Shown piece after piece: positions 22,915-32,436 of a stretch of 64,000 nucleotides of DNA. The notes beneath the pieces are model-generated. The model worked only from the letters and a program-made list of their open reading frames with translations. It made no database searches and had not been told where the DNA came from. Within the stretch, counting starts at the first letter, position 1. Each line of letters begins with the position of its first letter. Origin of the DNA: Bisporella sp. PMI_857 (lineage: Eukaryota; Ascomycota; Leotiomycetes; Helotiales; Helotiaceae); NCBI GenBank assembly GCA_021307315.1, contig JAJSPD010000017.1, positions 248,001-312,000 on the forward strand. The letters run 5' to 3'. A program made the position numbers and the translations under genes.

Positions 22915-24096
22915 TCACAGGGCATAAGGTTCCATCGGCCTCCGTCTCTCCTCCGCAGCAGCCTGCATCGTATTATGCAGGTGCTCTGGGATAGCCAGAC
23001 CAGGCGGAAACTTTCTAGTCCCAAACTCGCCAATCCAATATCGCCAAACGGCCCTCCGTTGAGTACCCTGCATGGTACTCAACAGGGCAGCCGTGGTGGC
23101 GGGACCGGGGGGGAAGTTTGTTGTTAACTTTGGGCCGACCCGGATAGGGTACTGATACACTACTTGCGCAGGATCTTGAAGCTGTGGTTGATCCAACTGG
23201 CCAACTGGGAAGGGGATTGTGCCGATCTCCCCGACCCAGAATGCGGCCTGTTGTGGATATGGGGTTATGGATGGGGTGAAAAGTGTCCCAATTTGACCTT
23301 CCCAAATTGCTGGTTGTTGCAGGTATGAGATTGTGCTCGTGTTTGGTAGTTGCGACCAGATTTCCCGTAGATAGATCTCTCCTTGAGCCTTTCTCCTTGC
23401 GGGTAGTATAATAGGTAGAGGAGGATCTGTAATATAGTTGTCAATATATATGTGATATGGTTGTGGATACTCGAATATCTCGCCAAGACCTGAAGTTAAG
23501 GATGGAAACTCAGGTAATGTTGGCGGCGCTTGATATAAAAGTGGAAGTGAGATAGGTAATACTGGCGATGGAAGAGACAAAGGCGAAGTGGAAGGTTTGA
23601 TGGTAGTATCCTGCCTATAAAAGATATTTCTAGCGTCTCTGTGTACATTCCTGCTATATTCTTCAGTTTCAGCAGACTCATTTTCTCTTTGGCTGGATTG
23701 ACACTCAGAATTTTTATATTCAGGGATGGCATGACCGTCACTAAGGTAGGCGTCGCCTTCTTCATGGGCACGGTGTGAGCTTCTTTCTAGGAACTGACCT
23801 TCGTCCGAAGAACTCTCTTTATCTTCTCCATCAGAAGGAATCTCGTATTTCGAGTCCACATCCCAGTATAGTCGGCTGAAATTGGAGCCAGAATCAGAGT
23901 CTGAGTCTAGATAAGGGGCTTCTCCTGTATTATCTTCGGCGTCAATTTTAATTAAGTTATCGCCAGACTCCACAAGAGCTTTATTGGACCTAATAGTGAG
24001 TTGGAGAGTGGCGTTCTCCATTAGGTTAGTGTTGTTTTCTGTTCGCGAAGTTGAGTGATTATCCGATTGGGATCTCTCAAACTCGAAGCCAAACAT
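22915..24096 (-). CDS. Orphan acidic/proline-rich protein with degenerate W-x3-IG repeats
   Basis: A single frame of 393 residues begins at the ATG at 24096. I do not recognise the family. Residues 1-150 are acidic and serine-rich (YLDSDSDSGSNFSRLYW, GEDKESSSDEGQF). Residues about 170-390 are proline-rich and contain a degenerate repeat: AIWEGQIGTLFTP, AFWVGEIGTIPFPVG, YPIRVGPKLTTNFPPG and VWRYWIGEFGTRKFPPG. The last two units are each followed by LxxTMQ. No signal peptide or membrane span is visible, so it is probably intracellular and largely disordered. Codon use looks less biased than in its neighbours. The unbroken length and internal repeats argue that it is or was coding, but there is no homology support. 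Confidence 0.5.
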   Translation of the reverse strand: MFGFEFERSQSDNHSTSRTENNTNLMENATLQLTIRSNKALVESGDNLIKIDAEDNTGEAPYLDSDSDSGSNFSRLYWDVDSKYEIPSDGEDKESSSDEGQFLERSSHRAHEEGDAYLSDGHAIPEYKNSECQSSQRENESAETEEYSRNVHRDARNIFYRQDTTIKPSTSPLSLPSPVLPISLPLLYQAPPTLPEFPSLTSGLGEIFEYPQPYHIYIDNYITDPPLPIILPARRKAQGEIYLREIWSQLPNTSTISYLQQPAIWEGQIGTLFTPSITPYPQQAAFWVGEIGTIPFPVGQLDQPQLQDPAQVVYQYPIRVGPKLTTNFPPGPATTAALLSTMQGTQRRAVWRYWIGEFGTRKFPPGLAIPEHLHNTMQAAAEERRRPMEPYAL

Positions 24097-25853
24097 TTAC
24101 TTGTAGTTTCGATGAACCTCGGGCTGTACAAGTGCAATGTTAGAGAAACTCGTAGTTGTATTGATCGTAAAGGGCAGAACTTGGTCCGAGGAGTAACTTC
24201 TAATAAGTAAAGCGTTAAATATAGCTAGATTTAGAACTAGACCACTCCTCTAGATCGAGATATCGCTAAGGCTATGGTCTCAGCCGATGAGCCCAGTGAT
24301 TATGAGGTTGCGGTATCCTAATTAACACTTAAATTTGGAGGGGTTATATTCGAGAAGCTGAGAAACTCTTTCTCGTTGCTCGACCCGCTCCCGAAGTGGG
24401 AGCATGTACCGAATCTGAGGATTCGTTTGCTAGGTATTTAAATAATTCTCTGTGAAGTTGCGTCGCTTGTCTACACAGCTTCGAGGAGTGAATAAGCTGT
24501 CAGAATATTAAGATGAGGAATGTGTGAGGTCCAAACATTGGAAGGCCATGCTCTTATATATCTTTTTGATAGCAGTTCAGATTCAAATGACTAGTGATAA
24601 AGCTAAAAGCACCATAGTAGTGGTTTGGAATACAATTACTAGTGGGTGCTCTGAGCAAGATTATGGTTTCAAATATATGCCGGGCGCTAAGACGGAGGTT
24701 TATAGAGCGTGAATAGTATGGATATTGGTGTAGAGCGGGCTTTATTTTGGAACGGAGGATAACTTTGTGTATCAAGATGACTAAAAATATCAGTCTAAAC
24801 CCTAGTTTCGGATTGTAGATTAGCCGAAAGAGGAAACATAGGTGCTGCCAGAAACTAACGGCGTTCTCACAACGCCTAGAAGACGGGATCTGGCCCCCCA
24901 CTCCATCAGTGCACCTTGCATACAGCTTCAAACGTGAACAAGAGCACGATGAAAGGAAGCAAGATTACACTCCTCAGAACAATACCTCTATTGAATCATG
25001 AAATAAATTCTAATTAACAGTCAAGGCTAAGGACCAAGCATCGCAGATACCAAAATCAAGCCATGTGTGCCAGCGTGGACCGGCGGACCAGGAAGTGAAC
25101 AATGTGAACTGCTTCGGATCTAAAATAAAGTCAAACCGCAAGCACGAGTACCTACAGAGTTTGGGTATCTTCACTATCATAAGCAGAAATAACCATCATG
25201 CAATGACATGAGAAAGTTTTTGGGCAGCGTGATTCTTGCGCGCCTTCTTGTCATGATTACAGTTTACAAATTTGCTACGTTTATCCTAACGATGTTGGCA
25301 AATGATTATAAAGCCTAGCGATGTTGGGAATTGAGGTTTGAGAACCTCATGAAAAGTAGTGAGGCTTCTCAGACTCTTGACCAGTCATAACTGCTTGTTG
25401 GTAGAATCATAGATATACTGCAAGTCTGTAATTATTCTAGGTGGAAATTGTTGTAGAGACAATAGTGTATCTTCTGTATGAAATAGCTATTCATAAACTA
25501 ATATCTTTGTTGCATGTCGACAGTAGTTTTCAAGGAGATGAGCATTTTCTTGAATGAAGCAGCTGGATTCTAGAGTTAAAAAGTATATAAGTTTGAAGAT
25601 CGATACTACAAAACTGCTTGTAATTTGGATTCAATGCATCGATAACGCCTGAGAAGAGATAATGCCAAAATTATAGTATAAAAGATGCGACTGGAAAGAT
25701 GAGCTATTAGTAAGCCATGAACAGGCAGTGAAATAAAAGACAAATCACCTATCATCCATAAAGATCTCAGACTCAGAAACCTGAAAGAAAGTGACGTTGA
25801 ACGACGACTGAGATTCACCCTCTCGTGAGATTACTGATTACTTATATGACAAC
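24097..25853. other. AT-rich region without supported genes
   Basis: 1.76 kb, low GC, with many stop codons in all frames. No domain, RNA gene or clear transposon terminus is visible. Confidence 0.5.
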
Positions 25854-27098
25854 TCAAGAGGTCGCCTGCGCATCATCCCCCTTAATACCACTCTCCTCCT
25901 TCAAATCCTCTTTCTCTTTCTTGCCTTCCACTAGTTCGAGATCTCTATAAACTGGATCCCACATCTGCTCTCTAACCCACTCATCCAGCCCTCCCTCATC
26001 GTCTGGTATACCAATTTTTCTTTTAAAAAAATGAGCTAGTCCTTCCTCCACAGCCGCGTGAATAACTGCCTTCGCAATTTGTACGCTAATATCCCTCACA
26101 TCCTCTACATCTGGCAATAATCCCTGATTTGGATCTCTGAGTGCTGGGGATTGCGCTGCGAGGGCTTTAACCGCTGCGATGAGCATTTTGTCGCTCAGAA
26201 GCTTGGAACGGGGAAACAGGTGCTATTATTGCATTCTGCCACTACATATTCTTTACCATTGTATTTGACAGGAGGAAATGGCGAGCCGGTTGCTATAAGG
26301 GCTTTGCCTTTTGACCATTCGTTTATGTCTGAGGGATATGCTTCGTGGAGCCTTGTTGGATTGGAGCCTGATCCGAAGACTGCCATGCGCATGTCTTGGA
26401 GCTTTAACTTTGAGACGTGAAGACCTGCCATAATGGCCGCGAGGGTGACACAGCCCGTTCCTTGAACGCCATTATTGAAGCAAGAATTTCTAGGCCTGTA
26501 CTTATCAAGGATGCGTCGCGCTATAAAGTGTTAGGACTATTCTTTTATTCTAGTACTACTCGCCATTGGGAAGTTCAAAGTCCTCGAAGTGGATATAAGC
26601 TTTAGGATAGAGTTCTCGCGCCGATTTAACAAACGTGTCCACGAAACCATCATACTCCTTTCCTCCCGTTCGTCGCTTTCTAATTCCAAGATATAATTCA
26701 TCATTCAGCAGATCTTCGTTGTCTGTCCCACAATCTAGGACAACTACAAGTTGGCGATTGGGATGGATCCCAGCACAAATAGTCGTCAGAACGAGCTTTG
26801 CGATGCTAATCAGAATGCCACCAACTCCTTGGTCGCCGACGCTAAGAATTTCCTCACTATCTTTGTATCGTCAGATATGTTTGTGTCTAGGAAAGGCTGG
26901 CTTACCTGTGACAACAATATAGTCAATATCATCGGGATTGCCCCATCCTTTCATATCATTGTGGATTCGCTCGGGAGCATTAATGTTAAGAAAACACCCG
27001 GAAGGTCTTCTAAAAAGCTAAGAGTACTTTTGGATTGCCTCGCCTTCCGTTGGCGTATATATGATGGAGAAAATCTCTTTCAGATGGTCCTGGGTTAC

Positions 27099-27823
27099 CT
27101 ATGGAGATAGTTAGTATTACTTGATCATAGGAGCACACTTTCATGTTTATGCAGCCTGGAGATGATAGCAAACTACCATTCTAAAGCATCTTAACACCAT
27201 AAGTAAGCAGCACTATGATATACATATCTATCAATTTTCTGCATTGGTGTATATGTTCTCCTTGGGACTTTTCATATATATCGATCAAGCAGCTCGAAGC
27301 GTGATATGCATGTCATCGGATAAAATGCGGGTCGACGCAGCGCCTAGGCAGTTGGACTCGAGATGAAAATCGAAGACGTGCGACAAAGCATGAAAAAGCA
27401 GCTGGTTGGAGCATTTTTATTGGTTCATTGTCTTTGACATCGGAGTGCAGATGTGCAACAAGATCTGAGCTGAATTGTGTGCAGATTCTGCAGACTTGCA
27501 ACAAAAAACAGCACAATCTCCTTATTGGCGGAAAGTTTAATGCAGCCAAGACATTGGTTGAGAGATATGGTAGATCAGTAAATCTGATAAGAAAGACTGA
27601 TGTTGCAGCATTGGAGGACTTACTTGTGTTTAATACATATTCTGGAGGCATTAGCGATTCCTCATGGTTTGCACTTGCATATCTTGAGCTTTACCACTGG
27701 GACCAAGCTAAGACGGTGCTCTCAGGACCAACACGTGATTTGTCAATCACGTGGTATGCATATAGCTGGTTACTGTCCAGTGTGTGGTGTAGCAGCTCCT
27801 AGTAGACTAACATATGAACTTAC
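27099..27823. other. Enlarged intron or insertion inside the malic enzyme relic
   Basis: 725 nt separate a GTAAGT donor (27823) and a TACTAAC...TAG acceptor (27099), whereas other introns in the window are mostly 45-60 nt. The interval contains a plus-strand frame of 124 codons (27428-27802) with no recognised domain. It also holds a 9 bp-arm hairpin at 27732-27753. I could not see clear target-site duplications or terminal inverted repeats. Confidence 0.4.
27732..27753. repeat. Inverted repeat with CACGTG at both ends
   Basis: CACGTGATT (27732-27740), TGTC loop, AATCACGTG (27745-27753). Perfect 9 bp arms, each ending in an E-box-like CACGTG. It lies inside the enlarged gap of the malic enzyme relic. 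Confidence 0.6.
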
Positions 27824-28514
27824 TTTGTAGTATAGGACTTCATTCTGCTCTTTCAAGCTTGTCATGAAAGTATTCTTCGCTAAGTCATCATCTACGCTCG
27901 AATATTGTTGATAAGCTCTCTTGCTCTGGGTTTCCAAGCTTGAGATATTTTAAGGCAGGAGGCCTGTGAGCTTGAACTTCTCTCGTTCATCGGTTGGAAA
28001 GGCGGCACCCTTATTGTAGAAAGGTGTGTTGAGGAGAGCGGAGCCTTTGATAGAACACGGGAGAGGACCGGATGTCGCGAGGGGAGGATGACTAACTTTG
28101 ATGGGCTGGATGTGTTGTTATGCTTCTTTTCTCCTTCGGTCTCGGACATATTTGAGATAATTCTTAAGATTTGTAGAGTAAGTTGTGCGGTTGCGATTTC
28201 TTGGTGCTGAGCGTGCAAAATAGTGATGACAACTCTTGAAGATACTAGGTATAGGTAAATTGAAGTATGAAGAAATAGATAGTAAGGCAAGGGATAGATG
28301 TTATTGTAGTCTTGGACACAACGAAAAATAGTTAATTGCAGCGAGTCGAGTATATCATGCTCAATGACGTCCTGGGCAAGAGCAAACAGCTGGGCCTTTT
28401 TCCGACCCACATTGAATAACAAAAAGCTTGGTTATTTGTGAAGGCTACCTCAGGCTACATCATTACATACTGAAGCTCCAAATGTACATTGATCATATAT
28501 TGATAAGAATACTT

Positions 28515-28812
28515 ATTTCCCCTCATTCAGTGTCAACTCATCTTCAAAGTCAAGGATAAAATTGTCCCTTTTTGACCTGTGACTGCTTTCGGTAGGCTCA
28601 TAGGTAGAAACAAGGACCTTGTTAGGGAGGACCTCATGAAGAGATTTAGAGTTGCCTTTAATCTCTGAGGGGGCATACACTACCTTCTCGTCGGCGGCTT
28701 AAGCTGTGTCCCAATAAGCTTTCTCAATTTTTATTCAGCCAGCAATCATGCTGATTCTTCTCGACAACATATTTGGTTAATCGAGCCTCAACTTTGTAAT
28801 GTGAGCCTAGCT
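28515..28812 (-). pseudogene. Decayed protein-coding fragment of unknown family
   Basis: The minus strand from about 28812 reads HYKVEARLTKYVVEKNQHDC. It then shifts frame within an A-run and continues IEKAYWDTA, a TAA stop, ADEKVVYAPSEIKGNSKSLH, PNKVLVSTYEPTESSHR and NFILDFEDELTLNEGK before a natural stop at 28515. GCTAATTTAG just upstream resembles an intron end. The amino-acid composition is that of a real protein, yet at least one stop and one frameshift break it. I do not recognise the family. It sits directly upstream of the malic enzyme relic, on the same strand. Confidence 0.4.
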
Positions 28813-29511
28813 AAATTAGCAAAGCATGTCTAGACTTGATAGAAAGCACGGTCGCCATATGATTTTGACATCGACAGATGCATAGTCTTCAATAGTTAAA
28901 AAATGATGTTGGTCACAAGGAGCCACACTCGAGTAAGGTCCTCATGAAGAGTTCGAGTATGGACTATGAAGGTCCTGTTGTTTTGGCAATAAGTCCTCTG
29001 TGGAAGGATGTTCCCGAAAGACATCCATTCTTTTCAATCTCCATTCGACTTCAACACAAGACGCGAAGATGCCGAAAGGCCTTCCGAGGAAGGTCTCATC
29101 TGGGCGCTTCTGGAGCGGAGTGATTGATCAAGGATTTGCTGAATGATGACAAAAATAAAATAGCTACCGTGGTGAATACAAACAACAGTAAGCTCGCGCT
29201 GAATGAGCTAAGCCCCAATTTGAATCAATAAGAATTATTACCTGGCTACCTTGAGAGTTCAAGTTATATTTTTCGTGGTCATATATCTGAGTGTGAAAAT
29301 TGATACGACCTCAAACCGATAATTTTTTTCACGTTTGGACTGACAAGACGCTAATACTAGAACAGCATAGTCCCATTCTACTCACGACTGCTTTGACAAC
29401 CTCGCTCTCTCGACCACGCGAAGCTTATCTTCACACTCGGACACGTTCAAGTACCATTACTCTTTACCAGGTATACTTCTCTCTTCCCTCTCTTTTTAAT
29501 CACGAGACAAG
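28813..29511. other. Intergenic region upstream of the zinc-finger gene
   Basis: About 700 bp. It may contain further exons of the decayed minus-strand gene (for example a frame reading RTLHEDLTRVWLLVTNI near 28940). The word CCTCATGAAGAG occurs at about 28633 and 28940. No intact gene is visible. Confidence 0.35.
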
Positions 29512-31241
29512 ATGGTCGGTAAGAAAAAGCGCAATCATCCCGATATCGAGGAACTCCTTGCACGACCATGGTGCTATTACTGTACGTTGTTAATCGCAAG
29601 ACCGATCTTTTGTCAATGCGCTGACAATTCCATAGGTGAGCGCGATTTCGATGACCTGAAAATTCTTATTTCACATCAAAAGGCTAAGCACTTCAAATGT
29701 GAAAGATGTGGTCGCCGACTCAACACTGCTGGTGGTAAGCATTCCTGATTCGAATCGCCACTTAATTATTCAAGCTAATGTCAACAGGGCTCTCTGTTCA
29801 TATGAATCAGGTTCACAAAGAGACTTTGATGTCAGTCGACAACTCATTGCCAAATAGGGCCGGCCTCGAGGTTGAAATATTTGGCATGGAGGGTATTCCA
29901 GAGGACGTGGTACAAGCACATAATCAACGTATGCTCAACGGTCGAGTCTTGGATAGTGTAGTCATTGCTAATTTTTATTATTTGTAGGCATCATTTCTGG
30001 ATACTACCAAGCCGAAGCAGACCGACGCGCCGCTACAGGAAACCCTACCCTGGTGGAAACAATGCAGGCGGACAAGCAAAGAAACCAAAGTTCGAGTCAC
30101 CAGCAGAGCTCAAGAAAAGGTTAGCAGAACACAAAGCTCGAAAGGCAGAACAGGCTGCGGCAGGTGATAGTGGTGGCAATACTCCGTCACTAGATACACA
30201 AAGTCCTATGGGACAGACACCACCTGCTTTTGTAAGTTTTCCTCTTCAAGACAACATGGTTTCGACTAATGTCAGTATAGAATGGTTCCCCTTACAATCC
30301 TCCACAAACCACATACGGAAATGCACAAGCTGCGGGATATGGATCATTTACGCCAGAGCCTTATGCACAACCTGCAGCATCTTACCCACAGTCATTCCAA
30401 CCACAGCCAGCATATTCGGGACCTCCTGGCGCCTCCTTCCAGCCCCCATATACTCCAGGACAGCAACAATATCCCAACCAGTCCTTTCCGCCCGGATATC
30501 AACCGCCTCCAGGCTTCCAAGGCCCACCTGGTCAGTTTAATGCTGGTTCTCCTCCTGGTTCCTTTAGTAGTAGCTATCAACCCCCACCTTCCAACACTCC
30601 ACCAAATGCTGGTACGTATTCCTGTAGCATAGTCACTATCATGATAGAATCAGGCTGACTGAAATGTAGGTGGGTTGCCCAATCGTCCACCGAGCCTTCC
30701 ACCTGCGCCTGGACTGCCTCAACGGCCATCGTTCGCTGCCCCTGCTGTTGCGCCATATCAATTACAACAGATGCATCAAGGTTCCGCGCCAGGTCAATAT
30801 CCAGGTCAAGGTCAGCAGCCAGGTGCTTGGGGAGGTAATAATTGGAATGGACAAGATAATTCAGCTATGTCATCAGCTCCTCATGCGCAAGGTTATAATG
30901 GAGGTTACCCAACTAACACTTCTGGGCCTGATGGCTCTGGAAGAGAGCCTGATGACATTGATGAGATTATCAGAAAGGCTACTTCAGGTATTCCAACAAA
31001 GGTTAATGGAGATACCCAGGCGGCCCTGCCTGCTGTACAGCCAGCTGCTAAACCACAAGAACCTGTACACACTCCAGACATGACTGAGAAAAATGAGACC
31101 GGGGAAAAGAAGTCTAAGAAAGATAAAAACACCCGTATGGTTTATTCAGACATCGAACTCAGCCCAGAAGAGAGAATGGCAAAGATGCCAAGGTACGCAT
31201 TTGTCCCAGACCAAAACACTGAAGCAACCGTGGTCGAATGA
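29512..31241 (+). CDS. BuGZ/ZNF207-type C2H2 zinc-finger protein, with a one-base frameshift as sequenced
   Basis: Exons 29512-29581, 29636-29734, 29788-29928, 29988-30231, 30281-30611 and 30670-31241. The N-terminus has two paired zinc fingers, assembled across introns: [20 protein letters not shown] and [20 protein letters not shown], followed by the conserved [15 protein letters not shown]. The rest is long and Pro/Gln/Tyr-rich, as in BuGZ, which binds microtubules and Bub3 in animals; plant relatives regulate transcription. The C-terminus holds [18 protein letters not shown]. In exon 4 the frame carrying [10 protein letters not shown] does not continue into [20 protein letters not shown]. 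One base is missing at about 30043-30046, beside a CCC run, and the literal frame stops at 30122-30124. All other junctions are in phase, so a sequencing error is as likely as a true mutation. Confidence 0.85.
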
Positions 31242-31433
31242 AGCGCACTTGCGAGCGCCGCCGGTACCGCTGATGACCGAACGGGTCAGAGATAGGATGA
31301 GGCTTTCCATTGCAGTTCTTTTACTCGACTTTGTTGGCAGTGTCTCCAACAGCAGGGTGAAATTACCATCCTAATTTTACCAAACGATGGTATTTGCAAT
31401 TTTATCTGCAATCAGCATAAATCGACTTGAGAT

Positions 31434-31744
31434 ATGGACTCAGGAAGTGCAGCTAAGTCACAGGCCAAACCACGAGTATGTTTGATTTAGACTTCCTGAT
31501 ATTGAGTTTTAGCGTTTCTTTTTGGTAGCTGATGGTAGCCCGTTCTGGTGAGTCATCAGGTGAGTGGGAACGGAGTTCATGGGAGACGAATGCGAAAAGA
31601 CTTTGGCTCTTGAAAATGCTGCAAGATGGGAAAGAAGATTGGTTGGTTTTTGCAGCCTTTGTAAGTACTCACTCAAAGGTTGGCTTCTTCCTTTCACTAT
31701 TCACGAAAATTAATCTGTACATTATCCAACCTTTTTTTACGTGA
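31434..31744 (+). CDS. Possible small two-exon gene, unknown function
   Basis: Exons 31434-31475 and 31529-31744 are joined by a 53 nt intron with a GTATGT donor and TTGGTAG acceptor. The product would begin MDSGSAAKSQAKPR and continue LMVARSGESSGEWERSSW and NAKRLWLLKMLQDGKEDW. The phase is kept across the junction, and the second part is hydrophilic then hydrophobic. No family is recognised. A GTAAGT after FAAF could start another intron, so the C-terminus is uncertain. It could be spurious. Confidence 0.3.
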
Positions 31745-32436
31745 CCCTTTCTTATTGACTCGTCAATTGTTTGCTACGTCTAGAAACAGATGACTTTGTC
31801 TACCAATCAGTCTGCAGATCAGGAGCGATGCTATATTGCTACCAAGCTTATCACGAGCCCATCAAATAACCATGGCTGCTCTAGCGGATATGGTCGCATT
31901 AGGTCACATCTATTTCGTCATTCGTACCTTATGTCGGCTTACATTTTCCCAAGCGTGATGATCACATTTTACCCAACAAAAGTCGAAAATTCTTTCTTGA
32001 ATACAAATGAATTGCTAGTCAATTCCAAAACAGAGGTTAGCGGGTATTCAGGCTGATTTACCTTCCCCCTCAAACCCCGCATAGATCCGGGAAAATAGCT
32101 TTACCGATCTCCGCTACCATGTGTTTATCCTGGATGAAGGATAGAGTAACGAACATACTCTATGCAAGGTACTGGGAATATATTACACACGATCGGTCGC
32201 TTACCCGGATATTCTGCGAAATATGGGGATATGATGGTATACGGAAAGAGGACCGCCGTGTCCGCAAACCAAAAGCCATCGACCAAGCCCGTCTTGTAGG
32301 TCGTTAGAGTCGTCTCCCTGTTTGATTTATCCTGAGTGTTAGCTCATTTCATTTACCTCCCCATTCCTGTTATAAGCTAGGTTTTTCCTAATTCTCTCTC
32401 TCATTTTGTTATTCTTAATGTTTAATTGCCTTCAAG
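31745..32436. other. Intergenic region upstream of the GH115 gene
   Basis: About 690 bp. A CT-rich leader with TTCTCTCTCTC lies just before the GH115 ATG. Open frames at 31790-32056 and 32119-32307 show no domain. Confidence 0.4.

Larger units (their letters stand above)
25854..28149 (-). pseudogene. Decayed NAD-dependent malic enzyme gene
   Basis: Blocks along the minus strand rebuild a fungal malic enzyme in order. From 28149 come MSETEGEKKH, ATSGPL, KGSALLNTPFYNKGAAF and KRAYQQYS; then DDLAKNTFMTSLKEQNEVLYYK, ending at a GTAAGT donor at 27823. From 27098 follow [92 protein letters not shown] and KMLIAAVKALAAQSPALRD. Defects: one-base deletion near 28095; TAA at 27950-27952 where LLPQN is expected; TAG at 27018-27020; a 725 nt gap where a short intron would be expected; disorder near 26530; an in-frame loss of much of the NAD-binding region at about 26368 (FGSGS joined to NPTRL); and a frame-breaking deletion near 26205. 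Not functional; a working paralog probably exists elsewhere. Confidence 0.9.
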
